64,000 nt of DNA. Source: DATLLJ01 sp035537875 (GTDB lineage: Bacteria > Acidobacteriota > Vicinamibacteria > Vicinamibacterales > CAVVIG01). The DNA is taken from contig DATLLJ010000037.1 in NCBI GenBank assembly GCA_035537875.1, forward strand, positions 124,001 to 188,000, in the 5' to 3' direction. Position numbers and translations under genes: made by a program. The notes beneath the pieces were generated by a model. It did not search any database, was not told the DNA's origin, and saw nothing but the letters and a program-made list of their open reading frames with translations. Below, piece by piece: positions 33,857 to 43,893 of this stretch (the stretch's first letter is position 1; each line of letters starts with the position of its first letter).

Positions 33857-34766
33857 CCGGAGCGTCGGGGCTGATCTCGTCGCTCCTGATGTTTTCGTCG
33901 GTGGACACGTCGAATCGTCTGAATCGTTCGTAGGTTGCAATGGCGGTCACGCGCGTGCCGTTGTCGAACTTGTACTCTTCCTGCATTTCGAACGGCACCG
34001 CGATCTCGAACCGCTCGTCATATCGAAACAACGATGTGATCCGCGCACGGAGGCTTGGCTGGTCGAGCAGGACTTCGGTCTTCAGGATGCGGCCGGTCTC
34101 CGCCTCTACCCAGACGCGGCCGTGCGCGAACAAATCCAGATCGGAGCGCCCCCTGACGATGGATGGTCGCGCATCCTCCTGGTACTCGATGACCCAGACG
34201 TCGGGCCCCACCTTCGGGTCGATCCTGCCGAGCGAGTATTTGAAACGCTGTTGCATGTCGGCCTGCAGGACGACCACGCCGAGCACCGGGTTGTTGACGG
34301 TGCGCTTCATGTTGCCGAGATTGTAGCGGGCGCTCTCATCCTGAATGCGATTGGCCTGCTGCAGCGAATTGAGGGACGGATTGAGGAACAGCCTCGCCAG
34401 CCGTTGTTCGCGGTCGCGAACCGGCTGCGCGTCGACTTCGAACACATCCCGGAATGGCACCCAGTCCTGCGCCGTGCTCACGGACACCAGCAGGAAGTCC
34501 GACTTCAGCCGCCGGTTCCGCGCCGTCGCACCCGGTCGTCCGATGAGCGCCGGGCTTTGCATCGGAACGCTCGAATCCTGCAGGTATGTTTCCTCGGCGA
34601 CGACGTTCGAGAACTTGTCGAGAAAATCGAGCACATACCACCCAGCGCGCCCGAGGAGGAGCTCGATGGTGATGCGGTCGGTTCCGGACTCCTGGCCGAG
34701 GAGAGTGGACCCGGCGGTGCACAGTGCGACAGCCAGCACGCAAAAGCGGCGCATTCCAACTGCCAT
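33846..34766 (-). CDS. Secreted protein of unknown function
   Basis: This 306-residue protein has a signal peptide (MRRFCVLAVALCTAGSTLLG) and no membrane segment after it. Notable parts are VVAEETYLQDSS near residue 55, the LQQANRIQDESARYNLG region and a beta-rich C-terminal half. It resembles secreted proteins common in Acidobacteriota, but I know no function for them. Alternative starts at ATG 34766 and ATG 34754 differ by four codons. Confidence 0.7.
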   Translation of the reverse strand: MAVGMRRFCVLAVALCTAGSTLLGQESGTDRITIELLLGRAGWYVLDFLDKFSNVVAEETYLQDSSVPMQSPALIGRPGATARNRRLKSDFLLVSVSTAQDWVPFRDVFEVDAQPVRDREQRLARLFLNPSLNSLQQANRIQDESARYNLGNMKRTVNNPVLGVVVLQADMQQRFKYSLGRIDPKVGPDVWVIEYQEDARPSIVRGRSDLDLFAHGRVWVEAETGRILKTEVLLDQPSLRARITSLFRYDERFEIAVPFEMQEEYKFDNGTRVTAIATYERFRRFDVSTDENIRSDEISPDAPVKD

Positions 34767-34842
34767 CGTAGCAGGAGTTCACCCGGGGGCCTACGGTCCC
34801 TGTTCCCTTGGAGTTGTCCGCGCCAAGCCTGGCTCGGAAGCT

Positions 34843-35802
34843 TTAAGGCCTGATTTCGCGCGTCTTGGACACCGGCGGCCCCTGCCGCCCGGCCCCGTTC
34901 ACATGGGGACCCAGCACGGTGGTGATAAAGCGATGGATGGGAGTCTCCACGTCGAGCGCGCGTCCCATTCGAACCACGGCGCCACTCAACCAGGGAAGTT
35001 CGAGCCGCCTCTGATGCTCGAGATCCGCCAGCATCGACGACTCCGACTGCCGGGGCAGCTGCTGGATGAGCCGCATGAGGTCGTCGAAGTAACTGCGCGC
35101 CAGGTCGATGCCGCTGGCACGGGCGACGGCCATCGATTCGACCACTGCCGCCTGCCACATCGCGAGCAGGTCCGGATCGTCGCGGATCACGCCGACCGGA
35201 CACCTCGTCACCGCGGTGATGCCGCTCATGGCGGACAGGTGCACGAACTTCGACCAGATCTCCACCACGATCTGCGTGCTCAGCGTAGAACTGACACCCG
35301 CGTCGAGGCACACTTCGAGGAGCCGCTCGAGTCGCGGCGTGCGGGCGCCGTCCAGCTCGCCAAAAATAATCCGATCGAGCGCAACGTGGCGGATCACACC
35401 TGGTTCCGAAATCGACGCCTGGACGTACGTTGTCCCAGCGGCCAGATGGCGGCGAGGGACGGCAGCCGCCATCATGTCCACGCTCTCCACGCCGTTCTGA
35501 AACGAGATGACGACGGTCTCGCTCCCGATGAGCGGAGGCAGGAGCGGAAGCGCCGACACGGTGTCGTAGAGCTTGACCGCGACGAACACGGCGTCCACGG
35601 GCCCGATGGTCGTCGAATCGTCGGTCGCCGTCAGCCGCTCCAAATGGAGATTCCCCTGCGGGCTCTCGATCCGCAGGCCATTGGCGCGCAAGGCTGCCAG
35701 ATGAGCGCCGCGCGCCACGAACGCGACGTCGGCCCCCGCCGCCGCGAGCCGGCCGCCAAAATAACCGCCCACCCCGCCGCTGCCGACGATGGCAATTCGC
35801 AT
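34843..35802 (-). CDS. panE: 2-dehydropantoate 2-reductase (ketopantoate reductase)
   Basis: This 319-residue Rossmann enzyme has NADP-binding GSGGVGGYFGGRLA at 7-20, KLYDTVSALPLL and VVISFQNGVES in the N-terminal domain, and the catalytic Lys region EIWSKFVHLSAMSGITA in the C-terminal domain. It would reduce ketopantoate to pantoate for coenzyme A synthesis. It lies 17 bp upstream of a downstream gap and shares its strand with murI. Paralogues in the ApbA family use other substrates, so a few percent of doubt remains. Confidence 0.9.
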   Translation of the reverse strand: MRIAIVGSGGVGGYFGGRLAAAGADVAFVARGAHLAALRANGLRIESPQGNLHLERLTATDDSTTIGPVDAVFVAVKLYDTVSALPLLPPLIGSETVVISFQNGVESVDMMAAAVPRRHLAAGTTYVQASISEPGVIRHVALDRIIFGELDGARTPRLERLLEVCLDAGVSSTLSTQIVVEIWSKFVHLSAMSGITAVTRCPVGVIRDDPDLLAMWQAAVVESMAVARASGIDLARSYFDDLMRLIQQLPRQSESSMLADLEHQRRLELPWLSGAVVRMGRALDVETPIHRFITTVLGPHVNGAGRQGPPVSKTREIRP

Positions 35803-35819
35803 GGGGGAATTCTACGGTG

Positions 35820-36617
35820 TCAGGCCGGCAGCGGCAGGAGCTTCTCTACGGGCTCGCGCCACAGCTGAATGAGGACGGGTCGGACGGCGTCGGGTTCGCC
35901 GCTCGTGAAAAACTCGACCGGCTCGATCGCGCCTGCGCCGTCGTCAGCGACCGGACGTCGGGCAGCCAGCACTCTGGCGGTCTGCCGCGCGACGGCTGCC
36001 GCGCTGTCGAAGAGGGTGACCGACGGGCCAACGACCTGTTTGATCGCATCCTGCAGGAAGTTGTAGTGCGTGCAGCCGAGCACGATGCCGTCGGCGCCGC
36101 GATCGATGAGGGGCGCCGTATACCTTTTCAACAGCTCGATGGTGTGCGGGCCCGTCAAATCGCCCCGTTCGACCTGCTCAACGAGTCCGGGACACGGCTG
36201 CGTGATCACTTCGATGCCGTCGGCGTTGCGTTCGATGAGGTTGACGACGCGTTCGCCGGCCAGCGTTGCACCCGTGGCCAGAATGCCCACGACGCGGCTG
36301 CGTGTGGCGCGAGCGGCCGGCTTGATGGCCGGCTCCATGCCGACGATCGGCACCTGCGCGAACTGCGTGCGGAGCATGTCGACGGCGTGCGTCGTGGCGG
36401 TGTTGCATGCCACTACGACGGCCTCCGCGCGGCGCTCTTCCACGAGGAATCGCACGATCGCCAGCGATCGTTCCCGGATGATCTCGGGGGGCTTGGTGCC
36501 GTACGGCACATACTTCGAGTCGGCGGCATACATCAGCGTGTCATAAGGCAGGATGGTTCGCAGCTCGCGCAGCACACACAGGCCGCCGAGGCCGGAATCG
36601 AACACGCCGATACTCAC
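35820..36617 (-). CDS. murI: Glutamate racemase
   Basis: This 265-residue enzyme begins SIGVFDSGLGGLCVLREL and carries both catalytic cysteines, in VVACNTATTHAVD (near residue 75) and IVLGCTHYNFL (near 185). It interconverts L- and D-glutamate for peptidoglycan. GTG 36617 is chosen; the longer in-frame reading to 36743 begins with sequence outside the family and overlaps the next gene. It ends 17 bp before panE's start. Confidence 0.95.
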   Translation of the reverse strand: MSIGVFDSGLGGLCVLRELRTILPYDTLMYAADSKYVPYGTKPPEIIRERSLAIVRFLVEERRAEAVVVACNTATTHAVDMLRTQFAQVPIVGMEPAIKPAARATRSRVVGILATGATLAGERVVNLIERNADGIEVITQPCPGLVEQVERGDLTGPHTIELLKRYTAPLIDRGADGIVLGCTHYNFLQDAIKQVVGPSVTLFDSAAAVARQTARVLAARRPVADDGAGAIEPVEFFTSGEPDAVRPVLIQLWREPVEKLLPLPA

Positions 36618-36694
36618 GCGGCGATTGTAGTACGGGTCCCGGTCGGCTCTCGCCGGCCCAGCCCCTCGGTGGGATCGAAGTAGAATGCCGTGGC

Positions 36695-37921
36695 ATGACG
36701 AAGTACGGTCGATCGCCGTGGATCGAACTTGCGCCGAAGTCACGCGTGCCCTCGTACCCGCAGCAACGCGGGCCGCTCGAAACCTCCGTCGTCGTCGTCG
36801 GCGGCGGGCTCACGGGGTGCGCGACTGCCTATGCCTTCGCCGCCGCCGGCGTGAATGCCGTGCTGGTCGAGGCCTCGCGCATCGGCCGCGGAGGAACGGG
36901 GCTGGCGACGGGATGGATCGCCGGTGATCCGGGTGTGTCCTTTGTCGAGGTCGACAGATCGCTCGGGCGTGCGGCGGCGCGACATGCGTTTCGCGCGTGG
37001 CGGCGGGCGGCGCTCGACTTGACCGCGCTCGTGCGGCGCCTCGGGATCCCCTGCGATCTGCGCGCTGGGAGCACGGCGACCGTGGCGCTGACCCCCGATC
37101 AGGCGACGCGCCTTCGTCGAGAGCAGAAGATTCGCCGAGACGCGGGCCTGGAGGCGCCGCTGCTGAACGCGCGGGCGGTCAGGGCCGAGCTCGCCCTCGA
37201 TGGCGTCGCGGCCATTCGAGAACACGCCAGCGGTGTGGTGGATCCCTATCGTGCGTGTCTCGGACTGGCTGCCGCGGCGGCGGCGCGAGGCGTGCGCATC
37301 TTCGAGAAGTCGGAGGTCCGCAAGATCAGTTTCACGCGACGGATCGTCGATGTCATCACCGCTGGCGGTTCGATTCGCGCGAACCGAGTGGTCGTCGCGA
37401 CGGGTTTTCCGACCGCTCTGTTCAAGTCGCTGCGGAGACATTTCTGGTTCCGCACCGCTTACTTGGCGATGAGCGACAGAGTGCCGGCGGTCATCCGCAA
37501 GCAGCTCGGGCGCCGCGACGCCATCGTCCGCGACCTCGCGAGCCCGCCGCACGTGGTTCGATGGGTGGGCGATGACCGGTTGCTGGTCGGGGGAGCAGAC
37601 CTTGAAACGCCGCCCGATCGTCAACGGGAACGAATCATCCCGCAGCGGACGGGACAGTTGATGTACGAGCTCTCGACGCTCTATCCAGACATCTCAGGTA
37701 TTCTTCCGCAATACGGGTGGGACGCCCCGTACGCGCGGACGTCGGACGGCCTGCCGTACATCGGACCCCATCGGAATTTTCCACATCATCTGTTCGCCTT
37801 CGGCGACTCGAGCCACAGCGTCACGGGCGCGTTTTTGGCGAGCCGGGCGCTGCTGCGCCACCACCTGGACGAGCTCGAGCCTGTCGACCGCTTCTTCAGT
37901 TTCACGCGTCATGGCGATTGA
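36695..37921 (+). CDS. FAD-dependent oxidoreductase, DadA/D-amino-acid oxidase-like
   Basis: This 408-residue protein has the FAD-binding motif VVVVGGGLTGCATAYAFAAAG at about residues 32-52 and the C-terminal FAFGDSSHSVTGAFLASRALL. It belongs to the DAO family, which oxidises amines or amino acids. The substrate is unknown. It overlaps bshB1 by 11 bp, so it is in the bacillithiol operon and may act on an amine precursor or be unrelated. Confidence 0.85.
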   Translation: MTKYGRSPWIELAPKSRVPSYPQQRGPLETSVVVVGGGLTGCATAYAFAAAGVNAVLVEASRIGRGGTGLATGWIAGDPGVSFVEVDRSLGRAAARHAFRAWRRAALDLTALVRRLGIPCDLRAGSTATVALTPDQATRLRREQKIRRDAGLEAPLLNARAVRAELALDGVAAIREHASGVVDPYRACLGLAAAAAARGVRIFEKSEVRKISFTRRIVDVITAGGSIRANRVVVATGFPTALFKSLRRHFWFRTAYLAMSDRVPAVIRKQLGRRDAIVRDLASPPHVVRWVGDDRLLVGGADLETPPDRQRERIIPQRTGQLMYELSTLYPDISGILPQYGWDAPYARTSDGLPYIGPHRNFPHHLFAFGDSSHSVTGAFLASRALLRHHLDELEPVDRFFSFTRHGD

Positions 37922-38615
37922 TCTCCTCGTCTTCGGTCCCCACCCCGACGACATCGAAATCGGCGCGGGCGGTATCGTCGCGCTGCACGTGTCACTCGGG
38001 TTCGACGTGGGCTTGTGCGACCTCACGGTTGGCGAGATGGGGAGCAACGGCACGGTGGAGGAGCGGTTGAAGGAGTCGGAAGCCGCGCGCGAGGCTCTGG
38101 GCGCCTCGTGGCGGGAGAACCTCCATCTGCCCGATCGGCACATCGGGAAAGATCCGGCGCATCTGGATGCAGTGGTCGCATTCATCCGGCGGCACCAGCC
38201 GCGCGTGGTGGCTGCGCCGTACTGGGCCGATCGACATCCCGATCATGCGGCGGCCAGCGCACTGGTCACGGAGGCGGTGTTCAACAGCGGCCTGAGAAGA
38301 TATCGGGCCGAGGCCGGGGAAGCGTGGAAGGTCGAGTGGGTCTGCTACTACTTCATCAACGACAGCGCTTCGCCTTCGTTTGTCGTTGACGTCACGCCGC
38401 ACTATGCTCGAAAGCGCCGGGCGCTCGACTGCCACATCAGCCAGTTTCAGGCGGGACCCCAGGCCGTCGGGACGCGTCTTAATACACCGGTGTTCCGGCA
38501 GCTCATCGAGAGTCGCGACGCCCAGTTCGGCGCCCTGGCAGGGGTGGCGTGGGCAGAGGGTTTCGTCGTCCGGGAGCCGGTCGTGCGGCGAACCCTGTTC
38601 AGAGAAGCGACGTGA
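37911..38615 (+). CDS. bshB1: Bacillithiol biosynthesis deacetylase BshB1
   Basis: This 234-residue PIG-L fold enzyme has the zinc motif GPHPDDIEIGAGG at 9-21 and PYWADRHPDHAAAS in the middle, typical of BshB1. It removes acetate from GlcNAc-malate to give GlcN-malate, the second step of bacillithiol synthesis. It lies between the DAO-like oxidase and bshA, which makes its substrate. The cysteine-adding enzyme BshC is not in this window. Confidence 0.92.
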   Translation: MAIDLLVFGPHPDDIEIGAGGIVALHVSLGFDVGLCDLTVGEMGSNGTVEERLKESEAAREALGASWRENLHLPDRHIGKDPAHLDAVVAFIRRHQPRVVAAPYWADRHPDHAAASALVTEAVFNSGLRRYRAEAGEAWKVEWVCYYFINDSASPSFVVDVTPHYARKRRALDCHISQFQAGPQAVGTRLNTPVFRQLIESRDAQFGALAGVAWAEGFVVREPVVRRTLFREAT

Positions 38616-38616
38616 C

Positions 38617-39792
38617 ATGAGGATTGGGATCGTCTGCTATGCCTCGGTCGGTGGAAGCGGCATCATCGCGACCGAGCTCGGGAAGACGCTCGCGGCGCGC
38701 GGCCACGACGTTCACATCCTGAGCAGCGACACGCCCTTTCGGCTGTCGGGCTATCAGCCGGGGCTGACATTTCATCGCGTCGAAACGCCCGCGTACCCGC
38801 TTTTTCGCGAGCCGCAATACCTGTTGTCGCTCGCGAACAAGATTGTACAGGTCGCGCGTCACGAGCAGCTCGACATCGTGCATGCCCACTATGCGGTCCC
38901 GCACGCCACCGCGGCGTACCTCGCGCGTCAGATTCTGCGAGCGGGGCACGGGCCGGTCCCGGCGACGATTACGACGCTGCACGGCACCGACATCACGCTG
39001 CTCGGCAGCGACCGATCGTATTCGGAGACCGTCGCCTTCTGTATCGACGAGTCCGACGGGGTGACGGCGGTCTCGGAAAGTCTCAGGGCTGACACGTGCC
39101 GGGAGCTCGCGGTCCGCACCGATATCAAGGTCATTCCGAATTTTCTCAACTGCGCGGCGCATCACCGCGTCGACGCGTCAGGCGTTCGCAAGCGGCTGAT
39201 CGGGGACGATGAGGCCAAAGTGGCGATTCACGTGTCCAATTTCAGGCCGGTGAAGCGCGTCATGGCCGTCGTCGACGTCTTCGATCGCATCAGACGTGAA
39301 GTGCCCGCGCACCTGCTGATGGTGGGCGACGGCCCCGAGTTGGATGCGGCGTCCCGGCTGGCGCAGGAGCGAGGGTTGGAGGGTCAGGTGCATTTCCTGG
39401 GGGAACAGGACCAGGTGCTGCCGCTGCTCTCGATCGCCGATCTGTTCCTGCTCCCGTCGGCGCAGGAGAGTTTCGGGCTCGCGGCCCTCGAGGCGATGGC
39501 ATGCGAGGTGCCGGTCGTCGCGTCCAATGTCGGGGGACTCCCGGAGGTCATCGACCACGGCAGGACCGGCTTTCTGCACCCGATGGACGACTTGGACGGA
39601 ATGGCCCGGTCCGCCGTAAGGTTGCTGACCGACAGCCACCTTCATGATCAGATGGCGGCCGCAGGCCTCGCGAAAGTCCGCAGACACTTCTGCGAAGAGA
39701 AGATCGTCCCGCTTTACGAAGGGTTCTACGAGGAAGTCTGGGCACGGGTGGGATCTGGAAAGGCGCGCCCCAGCCGCCCCTCCAGACTGTAA
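38617..39792 (+). CDS. bshA: N-acetyl-alpha-D-glucosaminyl L-malate synthase
   Basis: This 391-residue GT4-family enzyme begins RIGIVCYASVGGSGIIATELG, typical of BshA, and contains GTDITLLGSDRSY and the donor-binding QESFGLAALEAMACEVPVV. It transfers GlcNAc from UDP-GlcNAc to L-malate, the first step of bacillithiol synthesis. The start is ATG 38617, just after the bshB1 stop; the longer reading overlaps bshB1 antiframe. It acts in the cytoplasm. Confidence 0.94.
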   Translation: MRIGIVCYASVGGSGIIATELGKTLAARGHDVHILSSDTPFRLSGYQPGLTFHRVETPAYPLFREPQYLLSLANKIVQVARHEQLDIVHAHYAVPHATAAYLARQILRAGHGPVPATITTLHGTDITLLGSDRSYSETVAFCIDESDGVTAVSESLRADTCRELAVRTDIKVIPNFLNCAAHHRVDASGVRKRLIGDDEAKVAIHVSNFRPVKRVMAVVDVFDRIRREVPAHLLMVGDGPELDAASRLAQERGLEGQVHFLGEQDQVLPLLSIADLFLLPSAQESFGLAALEAMACEVPVVASNVGGLPEVIDHGRTGFLHPMDDLDGMARSAVRLLTDSHLHDQMAAAGLAKVRRHFCEEKIVPLYEGFYEEVWARVGSGKARPSRPSRL

Positions 39793-39802
39793 GATTGCCG
39801 CT

Positions 39803-42568
39803 ATGAAGCGCTCTTTCGCCCTGACGGCCGTGCTGGTGGCGCTTGCTCCCTTCGCTCTGGCGCAGCTGCGTGTGGCCCCGGTCGACTACGACCAGGGGCA
39901 TGTCGCGCTCGGTCTCGTCCTCCGCCATCTCTCGAACACCGGCATCTACATGATGGCGACGGCCCATCCCGACGATGAGAACAACGGGCTGCTCGTCCTT
40001 CTCAATCGCGGCCTCGGCTATCGCACGGCGCTGGCGACCGCGACGCGCGGCAATGGCGGGCAGAACGAAATCGGCCCCGAACTGTTCGAAGCGTTGGGAG
40101 TGTTACGAACCGAGGAATTGGCGGCGCTGCACAGGTTCGACGGCGCGGAGCAGTACTTCACACGCGCGGTCGATTTTGGATACACGATCGATCTGGCAGA
40201 AACGAACCGACTGTGGGGACGCGACGAGATCATCGGCGACTACGTCCGCCTGATCCGGACGATCCGCCCCGATGTCATCAGCGCCCAGAATCCAAACGCG
40301 GTCGGTCCGGGCCAGCACGCCCATCACGCGTTGGCTGCGATGCTGTCGCACGAGGCGTACAAGGTTGCCGGCGATCCGACGAGGTATCCCGAGCAGATCA
40401 GTGAAGGGCTGCGGCCCTGGCAGCCCAGAAAGTTCTACTTCACCGTCGGCGGGCCAGGCGGCGGCGCGTCAAACGTGCCCGCGCGCGTGTGTCGGATCGA
40501 TCTGGCTGTCTACGACTCGCTGCTCGGACGAACCTTCTCCGAGATAGGAACCGAGGCGCGGAGCATGCACAAATGCCAGGGCCAGGCGCAGCTGCTCGCG
40601 CTTCCAGGCCCCTCGGCTGGAACCTTCACGCTCGCCGGCACGTCGATTCCCGGCCAGATGGACCTCGAGGAGAAGACGCTCTTCGACGGCGTCGACACGA
40701 GCATCGTCGGCCTGGCGAAGTTCGCGGGCTCCGCTCCATCAGCCGCTCTCGTCGAAGCCCTCAAGGGCATCGATACCAGCGTACAGACCGCGCAGATCAA
40801 ATTCGACACGGAGGGCGACGCGATGACGCTGCCGCCGCTCCTATCGGGGCTGAGAGCCGTCCGCGCCTTGCGCAGCAGCTTGCCCGCGATGGCCATGGAG
40901 AGCGTCGCGCGCTATGAGATCGACGTGCGTCTGGACCAGAAAGAGCGCGAGTTCCAGCAGGCCGTGATCGCGGCCAACGGTCTGCGCGTTGAAGCGCTCG
41001 CCGACGACGGCGTGGTGGTTCCGGGGCAAGGTGTACGGATCACGACGATCATCGCCAATCACGGCGTGATGGACGTAACCGTCAAGGACGTCAAGATCGA
41101 CGGGTTCGCCGGTGACGAGGCGTGTCGGCTCACCGCGGCCGTCGCCGGAGGTGGGCCCGGGGGTCAAGGTGCCGGAGCGGCTCAGGCCGGTCCGCCTATC
41201 TCGACGCTGAAGCGTGGTGACGTCGCTCGATGCACGCCTGCCCGCACCATCCCCGCAGATGCGAGGGTGACCGAGCCTTACTGGCATCGAGACGGCGAGG
41301 CCGGCCGCTACACGTTCGACACCGGTGCGCCGTTCGGCCTGCCGTTCCGACCGACGCCGTTTCGAATGCAGGTCAGTCTGGCGTTGCCGACCGGGGACGA
41401 AATCATCGAGAGCCTGCCCGTGCAGTACCGGTATGAAGGCGATATCTTCAGCGGCGAGAAGCGCATGGATCTGATGGTCACGCCGGCGTTCTCGGTCAAG
41501 GTGACGCCTGACATCGCCATCATTCCCTCGGAATCGGTTCGCCCTGCGGCCGCTGGACGGCCCATTGCGACGCGCGAGCTCCGCGTCACCGTCGTGAACG
41601 ACAACCCGGGAAAAGCCGCAGGTGCGGTACGGCTCGAGTTGCCGATGGGCTGGTCGGCGTCGCCGGCAGAGCAGGCGGTGACGTTCACGAGAGCCGACGA
41701 ATCGCGGACCGTCCGGTTCCAGATCACGCCTGCAGCAACCGCGGCGGCCGGCGAATTCCGCGTGCGCGCGCTCGCGCAGTCGGGAGCACAGACCTTCGAC
41801 CGTGGTTTCGACATCATCGAGTACTCGCACATCCGCCGTCAGCATATCTACGCGACCGCCAGCGCGCGGTTGAAAGTGCTCGATGTCCGCACCGCGCCGG
41901 ATCTGACGGTCGGCTACGTCATGGGATCCGGCGACGACGTCGCGCCTTTCATCGAGCAGCTGGGAGCGCGCGTCGAGATGCTCGGCGCCGACGCGCTTGC
42001 CTGGGGGGACCTGTCGCGGTTTGACACGATCGTGCTCGGCGTGCGCGCGTACGAGCGGCGCGACGACTTGCGCGCCAACAACAGCCGGCTGCTCGAATAC
42101 GTGGAGAATGGCGGGACGGTCATCGTGCAGTACAACCGCGCCATGATCAATGACGCCTACGGGCCGTATCCGGCACAGATCACCAATAATCGCATCACCG
42201 ACGAGAACGCCCCGGTGCGGATTCTCGAGCCGGCTCACCCGGTGTTCACGACACCGAACCGGTTGACCGAGGCTGCGTGGAGCGGGTGGGTGCAAGAGCG
42301 CGGCCTGAGTTTCCTCGGGGACAAGGACGCCCGCTATCGCGATCTCGTGGAACTGACCGATCCGTTTCCGAATAATCCGGGGCCGAAACGGGGGGCGCTC
42401 GTCGAAGCCGAGCACGGAAAAGGTCGGTGGCTGTACGTCGCGCTCGGTTTGTGGCGGGAACTCCCCGCCGGCGTCGACGGCGCCTATCCCATCCTGGCAA
42501 ACCTCATCAGCCTGGGGAAAGCGCCCGTGTCGCCACGGAGCCCCGCGCCGGCGACCTCCGTGCGTTGA
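39803..42568 (+). CDS. Large secreted PIG-L deacetylase-fold protein
   Basis: This 921-residue protein has a signal peptide (residues 1-21) and the PIG-L zinc motif AHPDDENNG at 54-62. The catalytic domain occupies roughly the first 330 residues. The remainder contains beta-sandwich-like regions, including an NPCBM/NEW3-type stretch near 620-700, and a C-terminal region rich in aromatic residues (VRAYERRDDL around 750). It is probably periplasmic or outer-surface and could deacetylate an N-acetylated sugar. It starts 10 bp after bshA, and the 3' end overlaps the next gene as TGATG. Substrate is unknown. Confidence 0.8.
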   Translation: MKRSFALTAVLVALAPFALAQLRVAPVDYDQGHVALGLVLRHLSNTGIYMMATAHPDDENNGLLVLLNRGLGYRTALATATRGNGGQNEIGPELFEALGVLRTEELAALHRFDGAEQYFTRAVDFGYTIDLAETNRLWGRDEIIGDYVRLIRTIRPDVISAQNPNAVGPGQHAHHALAAMLSHEAYKVAGDPTRYPEQISEGLRPWQPRKFYFTVGGPGGGASNVPARVCRIDLAVYDSLLGRTFSEIGTEARSMHKCQGQAQLLALPGPSAGTFTLAGTSIPGQMDLEEKTLFDGVDTSIVGLAKFAGSAPSAALVEALKGIDTSVQTAQIKFDTEGDAMTLPPLLSGLRAVRALRSSLPAMAMESVARYEIDVRLDQKEREFQQAVIAANGLRVEALADDGVVVPGQGVRITTIIANHGVMDVTVKDVKIDGFAGDEACRLTAAVAGGGPGGQGAGAAQAGPPISTLKRGDVARCTPARTIPADARVTEPYWHRDGEAGRYTFDTGAPFGLPFRPTPFRMQVSLALPTGDEIIESLPVQYRYEGDIFSGEKRMDLMVTPAFSVKVTPDIAIIPSESVRPAAAGRPIATRELRVTVVNDNPGKAAGAVRLELPMGWSASPAEQAVTFTRADESRTVRFQITPAATAAAGEFRVRALAQSGAQTFDRGFDIIEYSHIRRQHIYATASARLKVLDVRTAPDLTVGYVMGSGDDVAPFIEQLGARVEMLGADALAWGDLSRFDTIVLGVRAYERRDDLRANNSRLLEYVENGGTVIVQYNRAMINDAYGPYPAQITNNRITDENAPVRILEPAHPVFTTPNRLTEAAWSGWVQERGLSFLGDKDARYRDLVELTDPFPNNPGPKRGALVEAEHGKGRWLYVALGLWRELPAGVDGAYPILANLISLGKAPVSPRSPAPATSVR

Positions 42569-43893
42569 TGTCTGCCGATCCCGTGTTGATCGTCGGCGCC
42601 GGCCCGGCCGGCGCGACGGCAGCGCTCAGCCTCGCGAAGGCCGGGGTGCCGGTCCGCTTGATCGACCGGGCGTCTTTCCCACGGAACAAGCCCTGTGGTG
42701 GCGGAATCAGCGTGCGCGTTCGTCGCCGGTTCCCGTATCTGCAGGATGCCTTGCGTCGGATTCCGGTTCACGAGCTGTCGCGGCTCTACCTCGAAGGCCC
42801 TGACGGCGAATCGGCGCTGATTGAATCCGACGTGCCGGCGGCGTTGATGATCCGCCGGCTCGAGTTCGACGCGTTGCTCGTCTCTCTGGCGGTCGAGGCG
42901 GGCGCGGAACTGATCGCCGGTGTTGACATTGTGCAGGCCGCCGAGGGCCCGGCCAACGGTCGGGGCCGCGGACGGATTGCCTTGACGGCGCGGGACGGCC
43001 GGCGGTTTGAATCGTCCACGCTGATCGCCGCCGATGGCGTCCACAGCGTCGTCGCACGGCGTCTCGGTTTGAATCGTGGATGGCCGTCGACGTCCGTGGC
43101 GCTCGACATGATGGAGGAGACGCCGCGCGGCCTGCTCCGCGACGTCGATCCGTCCACGCTGTGGGTGGCGTACGGCTTCGCGCCAAAGGATTCACAGTCG
43201 AGGCCGCATGAGGCAGGGGCGCCGCCGACCTCGCGCCGGTCGGCCGAACGCGAGGCGCCCGAGGGGTATGCTTACATCTTCCCGAAGCGGGATCACGTCA
43301 ACATCGGCATCGGGTACGTGCTGTCGTACTTCAAAGACTCCGTGGACCAGGCCCCGTACGAGCTGCAGCGGGATTTCGTCGATCGCCTCCGCACGCGCGG
43401 TGTCGTCGTGGGCGACTCCGTTCGCGCCAACTTCACGCCGTTTCTCATTCCGGTTGGCGGTCCGTTGCGCAGACCCGGGCGCCGCCGCGTGCTGCTGGCC
43501 GGCGACGCGGGCGGATTCGTCAACGGATTCACGGCCGAGGGTATCTATTACGCGATGGTCTCCGGAGAGCTCGCTGCGAGAACAGTCTCCGCTTCCTGGC
43601 CATCGACGGCCGCCGACCTGTGCGAACCGTACCGTCGCGCCGTGGACCGGGAAATGGGGGCCGAGCTGCGCGATTCGGTGCTCGTCCAGCGCTATCTTTT
43701 CGGCGACCGGCGACGGATCGCCGCGGCCATCTCGGCGGCGCCGCGCCAGCGCTCGATGACGAAGCTCATTCTCGATTTAGCCATCGGCCGGCGATCGTAT
43801 GCTGACGTGCGCCGCCGCATGTTTGCCAGGGTGCCGGTTCTGGCGGCGCGGCTCCTGTGGCAGCGCACGCAACGGAACCTGGGAATTGGGTAA
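42568..43893 (+). CDS. Geranylgeranyl-reductase-like FAD-dependent oxidoreductase
   Basis: This 441-residue protein has the FAD motif LIVGAGPAGATAALSLAKAG at residues 7-26, PCGGGISVRVRRRF near 45 (the CxGG site typical of the family) and the FAD C-terminal motif LLAGDAGGFVNGFTAEGIYYAM near 315. It could reduce isoprenoid double bonds, for example in a quinone or lipid side chain, but the substrate is not certain. ATG 42568 overlaps the upstream TGA. Its stop TAA is supplied by the first unit of the large octamer palindrome. Confidence 0.85.
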   Translation: MSADPVLIVGAGPAGATAALSLAKAGVPVRLIDRASFPRNKPCGGGISVRVRRRFPYLQDALRRIPVHELSRLYLEGPDGESALIESDVPAALMIRRLEFDALLVSLAVEAGAELIAGVDIVQAAEGPANGRGRGRIALTARDGRRFESSTLIAADGVHSVVARRLGLNRGWPSTSVALDMMEETPRGLLRDVDPSTLWVAYGFAPKDSQSRPHEAGAPPTSRRSAEREAPEGYAYIFPKRDHVNIGIGYVLSYFKDSVDQAPYELQRDFVDRLRTRGVVVGDSVRANFTPFLIPVGGPLRRPGRRRVLLAGDAGGFVNGFTAEGIYYAMVSGELAARTVSASWPSTAADLCEPYRRAVDREMGAELRDSVLVQRYLFGDRRRIAAAISAAPRQRSMTKLILDLAIGRRSYADVRRRMFARVPVLAARLLWQRTQRNLGIG

